From Haliotis asinina (lineage: Eukaryota; Mollusca; Gastropoda; Lepetellida; Haliotidae), in NCBI RefSeq assembly GCF_037392515.1, contig NC_090280.1, positions 19,840,618 to 19,904,617 on the forward strand: DNA of 64,000 nt. Direction: 5' to 3'. Within the stretch, counting starts at the first letter, position 1. Each line of letters opens with the position of its first letter. The position numbers and the translations under genes were made by a program. Shown here piece by piece: positions 57,587 to 64,000 of the stretch. The notes beneath the pieces are model-generated. The model searched no databases. It saw only the letters and a program-made list of their open reading frames with translations, and was not told the DNA's origin.

Positions 57587-58099
57587 CCCGGTTCCAAGCT
57601 AGGAATGATCCAACGAGCTCAATGCACTGTTTCAACCACCCTCTCTGCGTTGAGTCAATACCGAACTGTGTGCGGAGCTTGGTTGCAGACTACCAGCATC
57701 CCGATACACGCATATCGATCGGAGTACAATGAAGACTGTGGTGCCTGGAGCACTGAACGGTATAGATCTAATTCCGTACCATGTTGGCGGAGAGGGACGA
57801 CTGCCGGACGGAGGGGAAGAATCCAGCGCGTGTTGTGCCACGGGGGATGTTAAGAGCAACTTCAGGTTTCAGCTAAGACGGTGGAGATTCTACTTCGCCC
57901 CCTAGCGGAAAGACAACCACCAGCTGGATTTGACAGCCCCCCTTACACCTCACACGTATTTGTGGAATTTGTAAATTTTACTGTTACAATATTAACTTTT
58001 GTTGAATTGAAATGAAGTGCATCCATATTTGTCGATAACTATTATCGACGCAAGCAAAAAATGGTTATTAGTTAACAATTATTAGCTACAAATTGGAAT

Positions 58100-58208
58100 T
58101 TAGTTTTACGCTGCCTTTTTCAAATGTTCCGGTAATATTACAGGGGTAGACCCACGTAATTGGATTCACACGTGTGGGGAATCGAACCCGGTTTTTCGGG
58201 GCGTTTAA
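58100..58208 (-). repeat. tRNA-derived SINE, family B
   Basis: TTTAGTTTTACGCTGCCTTT, CCGGTAATATTACAGGGG, GATTCACACGTGTGGGGAAT and CGAACCCGGTTTTTCGGGGC. Confidence 0.82.
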
Positions 58209-58629
58209 AGTGAACAAAATCGAATTCAAAAATTTATTCTAACAGTTCTGTACATCATTCAACTTGTCTGACATACCAACGATACATGCTAATGGCCCGT
58301 TACTTTCACTTTACATGCTAAATCAACTACACTTCTTGCAATATTCCCTCTCAATGGGTGTCCTTTCTTAAGTTAGAATACATGCATGTATATCAATATA
58401 AGCAAGAACGGGTGAATTCCTTTCATGATGAACTGGTTCATCAAATTGGCAAAGTGATGTATTTCATTATCGTTGTAATTTCAGTGCCTGATTTCAGAAA
58501 TGTACGTTTTGGTTTATTTCTTAGGGGTTTTTAGAAGACTTTTTGCGGTACGTTTGTAAATTAGTTACAATGAGTTCACTCCACCTTTCAGGTGTGTACT
58601 TTCATTTGTCTGGCCGAGTATTTGGCCGG

Positions 58630-58790
58630 TGAAAGTGAGTGAGGGGTATCGCTAAAGCAGTTTTACAACACTATTACGACAGAGACACATGAAATGGGCT
58701 CCATACATATGTACCCATGTGGGGAATGGAACCGGAATTCGGCGTGACGGGCGAACACTTTTAGTGACTGGGCTGCCCCACTGAACCTTT
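58630..58790 (-). repeat. tRNA-derived SINE, family B
   Basis: GTGAAAGTGAGTGAGGGGTA, GAAATGGGCTCCATACATAT, GTACCCATGTGGGGAATGGA, ACCGGAATTCGGCGTGACGG and GCGAACACTTTTAGTGACTG. Confidence 0.83.
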
Positions 58791-58914
58791 GTGACACATA
58801 ACCTGCTCAGTCAAAATGAACATAAATCAATATAGACTTTAAAATATAGATTTTAAATCATGGTATGAGACAAGCCAGCTAAATGAAAGAAAACTACACT
58901 GAATGAGGTTGAAG

Positions 58915-58988
58915 CTGTGCAGTGTTCCGGCAATTTTACGGATGGGGACGCCAGAAAGAGGCTACACACATTATACCCATATGCAGTT
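58915..58988 (-). repeat. tRNA-derived SINE, family B, fragment
   Basis: GTGTTCCGGCAATTTTACGG, ATGGGGACGCCAGAAAGAGG and CTACACACATTATACCCATA. The tRNA-like end is lost. Confidence 0.65.
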
Positions 58989-59507
58989 GTAAGAACGTGT
59001 CTGAGTATGGAAAGAAAAACACTCTTAGCATTTACATGAACTTAATGTTTGTAACGTGAAATGAGTTAGATTTGAGAATCAATAGGTTTGTACTGTGTGC
59101 ATAGAATTATCTTCGCGTTCTACGTGTGCATTGCGATCTTGATCATTAGTGAAGATTGAGAATGGAAGTTTCTTGAGGGCCGGTGTTGCCAACTTCTCTG
59201 CGAATGAAATTCTTGGTTACTCTTTGTCTTTCTGTTTGGAAATCGCATTGTAACTGTTCCTTGAAAGATTGTTCCATAAATTTGGATCATAAAAAGTATG
59301 TAAGACTAATCACAACATATGTGATATCTGATGATCAACATGTGTTTTCAACTGCCGATACTGGTTATGTCCATAGGGTCCCCGCTTTTGTCCTCCCTAC
59401 TTTCGTGCTAAACGTTTATTAAATGACTATTGAAACTCGAGTGAACACCCCAAACCCACCCATTTCTCAAAAAGCTGTATCCAAGCGTGAAGTCCATAAC
59501 GTGTTAA

Positions 59508-59800
59508 ATGAGTAAGTGAGTCTAGTTTTACGCCGCACTCAGCAATATTCTAGCTATATGGCGGAGGTCTGTAATAATCGAGTCTGGACCACACAATCCA
59601 GTGATCAACCTGACAACCTGAGCATCGATCTGGAACATCAACTGGGAACCGATGACATATGTCAACCAAGTCAGCGAGCCTGACCACCCAATCCCGTTAG
59701 TCGCCTCTTACGACAAGCATAGTCGCCTTTTATGGAAGCATGGGCTGCTGAAGGCCTATTCTGCCCGGGGACATTCACGGGCGCCTTTACATGTTAAGAC
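59508..59800 (+). repeat. SINE family A, full length
   Basis: GTGAGTCTAGTTTTACGCCG, CACTCAGCAATATTCTAGCT, CACACAATCCAGTGATCAAC, GGGAACCGATGACATATGTC, AACCAAGTCAGCGAGCCTGA, TTAGTCGCCTCTTACGACAA, then GGGCTGCTGAAGGCC and ACATTCACGGGCG. A partial second GTCGCCTTTTATGGAAGCAT stretch follows within it. Confidence 0.92.
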
Positions 59801-60150
59801 TACCAGAGGTAACACGTTATTAGTGTTTTGTTGTTTGAACAATACACTCAAAAGGTATATACAAATAAAGGATCATACGTGGAATACATCAGAGTTTTAC
59901 AACCTAGTAAGGGTTACGTACATGTCAGCGCAGCACGAACACAAATTTCAAGTGAAAACATGTACATACTAGTAGCTGTTTAAATCCACTTAACACAAAC
60001 ATGGATGTTTCTCTGGTGCCAGAATCGAGGTTTCCTCGTCAGTGTTCATCTTATGGCATTGCAAATCAAAAGCATGGTCAAGGCAGAATGACCACCGAAT
60101 GGTGTGTTTCTACAGTGGTCTTGAAAGTAAAGTCACAATGGTAGTGGGAC

Positions 60151-60288
60151 AGCCAGGAGTTAAATCGTCGTCACACCGGACACCCGGGCTCGATTCCCGA
60201 TGAAGCCCATTTCTGGTGTCCCCCACCATGATATTGCTGGAATATTGCAAAATGCGGCGTAAAACTAAACTCACTCACAATTTGTATA
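60151..60288 (+). repeat. tRNA-derived SINE, family B, forward, complete with CTCA tail
   Basis: GGGACAGCCAGGAGTTAAAT, CGTCGTCACACCGGACACCC, GGGCTCGATTCCCGATGAAG, CCCATTTCTGGTGTCCCCCA, GATATTGCTGGAATATTGCA, AAATGCGGCGTAAAACTAAA and CTCACTCAC. It shows the whole order: tRNA-like head, body, shared tail, CTCA end. Confidence 0.9.
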
Positions 60289-60654
60289 CGCACTCTTGTA
60301 TATACAAACTCCCAGTCTGTGACTGTTCACATGGGACATACAATGACTGAGAGAATATTTTGACAGGCACGTCAAAATAATGTCTAACTAATTGACCAGT
60401 TCCTCAATACGCCAACGTTTCAGTATAAAACATCCACGCCAGACGTCTATCAGCCGCCGAAACAGATTCCAGTAGGCCAAACAATGACCTTTAGGGATGT
60501 AGGGTTACAGATGCTGGACACTTAACCATCTTGTCATTATTACAAACCAATTACTGTGTCAATAATGATGGAATGTGCAATAAGTGTGGAAAGATGCCTG
60601 TCATTTTGGTTTCGTTGCTAATTTTGCTATGTTAAAACTTTCAGCCTTGACAGT

Positions 60655-60802
60655 GATAATAGCAATATTCCGATGGGCAACATCACAGGTGGGGACACCA
60701 GATGTGGGTTTCACACATTGTACTCATAAGAAGAATCGAACCTGGGTCTTCGGCGTGACGAGCGAACACTTTAATCACTCGGCTACCAGACCGTCCCGCA
60801 AG
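60655..60802 (-). repeat. tRNA-derived SINE, family B
   Basis: ATAGCAATATTCCGATGGGC, GTGGGGACACCAGATGTGGG, TTTCACACATTGTACTCATA, GAATCGAACCTGGGTCTTCG, GCGTGACGAGCGAACACTTT and CTCGGCTACCAGACCGTCCC. Confidence 0.9.
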
Positions 60803-60967
60803 CTATATATGGGATATGAGCATGCTAACTCTGCCTTGCGTAGAAGATGAAAATAAGGTACCATGCATAATAAAAGCGCATATCCATGGGATCCACCTTG
60901 TGCACAATATAGTCCGTTTGGCAAAAAAGCGGACCGATGGATCGCAATGTAACTCGAAAAATAATAG

Positions 60968-61386
60968 GCATAACATAAAGCTGATCATAATCAAAACATG
61001 ACACCAATTCTATAAGCTTTATGCAGAATTTGTGTCCTAATAATGAATTGTTTAACAAACTATCATTAAAATATTGACACATTTCACTGTTTTTTGCAAG
61101 GGATGAGTGCAGAGAAAGGCACAGCCAGGTGTTCGAGAAGCACGAGCACAAGTGCCGAGAATGTTATTTATTCATTAACCTGTGCTGTACTGTCGCTATC
61201 TTTTCTAGCATACCTGGCTGTCCCTTTCTCTGCACTCCTCCCTCGTAACAAAGAGCGAACTGTGTCAGTATTTAATGACAGTTTGTTGAACAACTTTTTT
61301 TATTTTAAGGAAAAATGTTCTGCAAATACCTCACAGAGTTGGTATGATGTTCTGATTATGATCAGCGTTTCGCTAGGTATGTTACG
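60968..61386. repeat. Long imperfect inverted repeat (arms about 163 and 175 bp, spacer about 81 bp)
   Basis: The left arm (60968-61130) read in reverse gives ACCTGGCTGTGCCTTTCTCT, GCACTCATCCCTTGC, GTGTCAATATTTTAATGATA, GTTTGTTAAACAA and GATTATGATCAGC. The right arm (61212-61386) reads ACCTGGCTGTCCCTTTCTCT, GCACTCCTCCCTCG, GTGTCAGTATTTAATGACAG, TTTGTTGAACAA and GATTATGATCAGC. This could be a foldback transposon, a head-to-head repeat pair or the source of a double-stranded RNA. ORFs on both strands (60825-61151 minus, 61094-61393 plus) simply mirror each other. Confidence 0.88.
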
Positions 61387-61694
61387 TTTATAAGTTTTCG
61401 AGCTACACGGCAATTCATCGGTCCCGCTTATGAGTCATATGGACTATAGTATTTGGTTATGTATCCGCAGAGATCGCGTTTGAATTCTTGTTGTTCTGCG
61501 TGTGCGTGTGTATTTGCGCACTTTCAGTCTGAACACTGACTGTCTATACTGACTGATGCTGCTGTCAAACCGTCTTCATAAGGCTTGAAAACTTTAACCT
61601 GACGCGCAACAACAAATTAGATGTGCGAGCTCATTGATTGGGGCTATTGCAATTTCCTTAATATGTTTCCCCATCACAAGTGAACATCCGGGTT

Positions 61695-61910
61695 ATAATT
61701 GGTTTTCAGCAACACTTGCTTGTCGTAACAAACGGCTAACGGGATCGGGTGGTCAGGTTCGCTGCCGTAAGTGACATGTCATCATATCTCAGCTGATTAG
61801 ATCGACACACGTGTTGTTGACCACTGGATTGTCCGGTCCAGCTCTCTACAGACCGCCGCAATATAGCGAGAATATTTCAGGGTGCAGTGTAACACTAAAC
61901 TCACACACAC
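61695..61910 (-). repeat. SINE family A, reverse
   Basis: CTTGTCGTAACAAACGGCTA, ACGGGATCGGGTGGTCAGG, GTTGACCACTGGATTGTCCG, CTACAGACCGCCGCAATATA and ACTAAACTCACACACAC at the end. Confidence 0.88.
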
Positions 61911-62279
61911 ACCAAAGCTCACTGTGAAAATGTCAGTAAGAATCTGTCTTTGTCAATACATGCCTCTAATCGATGCTCATGATGTCAATCACTATATTTT
62001 CAGGACCAAAAGCGTGCGTTTGTATATGGATGGATAACTATATTCAGATATATTCTCTAATGCAAGTGATGCATGCCCTTCAGTTCAAGCACAGCCTTAA
62101 CTACCGGAGGGCAAAATAAGGTAACGGATTTGATCGTAGCACCGCAAACATAATAGTCGTCGAAACAATGCAAGTTCAAGGTTCACAACAATGATGCCCC
62201 AATCAAATATACATCTTTGAATGAATATCTTTCGTTCATGTAAGCATGTTACCAATCATCACAACTGATCTTCAGCAAG

Positions 62280-62445
62280 AGGCCGTATCAACTGATCAAA
62301 TTTGATGACTTGTTTGATACATATCATATCCCAACTGAATAGACCGTTACTCATAGCGTTGATCACAGGATTGACTGGTCAAGACTCTACTATTTACAGA
62401 CCGCCGCCATATAGCTCAATAATTGCTGAGAAAAGACAGGGAATA
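62280..62445 (-). repeat. SINE family A, reverse, decayed
   Basis: TTGATACATATCATATCCCA, GTTGATCACAGGATTGACTG, GTCAAGACTCTACTATTTAC and AGACCGCCGCCATATAGC. Confidence 0.8.
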
Positions 62446-63540
62446 AAACCAGCAATAAATATGTTTTAACGAGTGTAACGTTCTTCTGCTTTGATTTAAG
62501 GTACATCTATGTTAATTCGAGTTTTCACCTTGCCTACATTTTTGTCACACATTCAGAAGGTAAAGATCAACGCATATCGATCTGGATCCAAAGAAGACCC
62601 TGGGGTGCTCGCAGCAAAGGATATTAGTCTGCAGCCAGCATCGGGGTCATAGTGTAGCTGTTTCATTGTTTGATTAACGTCATCGACATCAGATGCACTA
62701 TATGCTTCATTAGGGCCTCATGGGCCCCTAATATTCAAAGGTGCTGAATTCTTATTGGCTCAGCGAGTGGCAGAATAGCTCATGAAGTGCTAACAGTTAG
62801 ATGAACAATATTGCGCAATGTAGCTGCTCGCGTTTGATCTTTAAAGACGCGTAAAAAGATTCCTTGGGTCATCTTCCCTGACGTTAAAAGAATTTTCTTT
62901 ACGATTCATCAAACTCTGGCTGGTAAACAATAAAGTAGGCTCCCCCAATGAGCCTGCTAGCTTGAGAATAGGTTGTGTTGATGTTCGCTGTATTATTCAT
63001 ACAATTCCAATTATATGACAGGTGACTGTTCAAGATGTAATTGCTGGTTAACACCTTGGTTCATATGAAGATACACAATTGCGGTATTGATACATGTTAT
63101 GAAATAATGTCTAGAGATTTTTTAAATGCTTTTAGGCGAAACATGATATTATAGAGTAATTGAGGACAGCAAAAATGAAGATTTTATTTATTTATCAATT
63201 TCGGAAAACCCGAAACACCTAATTATCAGCCCGTCAGGAATTAGCTGTTCGAGCATGAGCGGTTTCGTCTCGCTTCATTGAAACTTCAAGGCATTCACGT
63301 TACTGGTCAGCTCATCAGGTAATCATCCCATTATGTGGGTAGGAGCTGTGGGATTTAACACCTTCTGGAAGACCGTTTCTGTTGCAAAAAGTGTGGGGTT
63401 TGTATATGTGAAGCCATATTCACTTCTCCTGGGTTTGAAATTGTCTAATGCAAGTTTACGGCCTACGCCTTGTTGAGGTTATCCTACCAGTTATCAGTTA
63501 TACCCGCTGATATTCTTTGGTATAACTGGCGTTGTGTCTC
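62446..63540. other. Gene-poor stretch
   Basis: Single-copy AT-rich sequence. No ORF with a domain and no repeat that I recognise. Confidence 0.45.
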
Positions 63541-63660
63541 AATCACACACGCACTCACCCACGTACCTGCGCACTCACTCTCGTACCCACACACGCACGC
63601 ACTCTCTCTCTCTCTCTCTCTCGCACGCACGCACGCACGCACGCTCTCACGCACTACACC
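63541..63660. repeat. Compound microsatellite (CACTCA/CGCACG, then TC run, then GCAC run)
   Basis: CACACACGCACTCACCC, a CTCTCTCTCTCTCTCTCTC run, then CGCACGCACGCACGCACG. Forward ORFs over it are artefacts of the repeat. Confidence 0.95.
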
Positions 63661-64000
63661 TGACTGCCGATGAGCTGCGTTTAATTGGATTAACGCTATC
63701 CACTCACGTCGTTAGAGCAATTAGTTATGGTATAGCTGGTGTACACCTGTCGCTACCTCACTCACACAACTTGTCATGGAATAAGCGATTCGTAAAAAAT
63801 ATTTGTATTTACACCTGGGAATACATACTTGGTTTACGATAGTAACGATACGTCACATTTCCAATTAACCGGTTTTGAGGAGTCCGTTAATCTTGGTTGA
63901 AAAGGACGCAAATGACGATTCTGCTTGCGTGGGGAGTAATACGTGTTGCAACAAATGGTGCAGCAAGTGTAAGATATGCGGGCATTGCGTGACAAAGCCT
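63661..64000. other. End of window, nothing recognised
   Basis: Single-copy sequence without ORF, repeat or splice pattern that I can support. Confidence 0.4.

Noticed and set aside
57404..57853. Forward ORF of 149 codons
   Set aside because: It crosses exon 1 of the Eph-like gene in antisense, begins without ATG and has no domain.
60825..61393. Two genes of about 100 codons on opposite strands
   Set aside because: They mirror each other across the inverted repeat. No domain is recognised.

Overview
This is animal nuclear DNA, most likely from a marine gastropod of the abalone type (Haliotis or a close vetigastropod). The evidence is AT-rich sequence with very long introns, one gene built from spliced exons with GT/AG borders, dense short interspersed repeats ending in CTCA runs, L1-like LINE fossils, an intact Tc1 transposon and many short tandem arrays. 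The species call rests on my memory of the two short repeats (families A and B below) being very common in abalone. No bacterial-style operon, CRISPR array, rRNA or functional tRNA gene was seen.

Layout. (1) 1-2966: decayed L1/Tx1-like LINE on the + strand. (2) 3134-22585: a head-to-tail segmental duplication of about 9.4 kb (3134-12510) and about 10.1 kb (12511-22585). Each unit is itself made of two older, diverged half-units. The second half-unit of each carries an intact, intronless 206-codon Ras-like protein gene (8978-9598 and 18846-19466). The first half-unit keeps only the 3' end of a related gene. The second big copy has since gained a triplicated 230-bp block and a 185-bp SINE with 14-bp target duplications. 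(3) 22586-33300: gene-poor sequence with a second LINE fossil (minus strand, about 25920-26432) and SINEs. (4) 33340-57525: the 5' end of an Eph-receptor-like gene on the minus strand. Exon 1 (signal peptide) is at 57465-57525, exon 2 at 35277-35347 and exon 3 (ephrin-binding domain plus start of the cysteine-rich region) at 33340-33973. The three exons join in frame. Intron 1 is about 22 kb and holds an intact Tc1/mariner element (45195-46810) nested in a SINE, several tandem arrays and other repeats. (5) 57526-64000: promoter side of the Eph-like gene, SINEs, a long inverted repeat (60968-61386) and a microsatellite.

Real protein genes are few: two near-identical pseudo-GTPase-like genes, the 5' part of one Eph-like receptor, and one transposase. 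The GTPase-like proteins have lost residues that Ras proteins need for magnesium binding and GTP hydrolysis, so they may act as switches without normal cycling. The main caveat is that the two big copies could be two haplotypes wrongly joined during assembly. The junction has its own short templated insertion, which I read as weak support for a real duplication.
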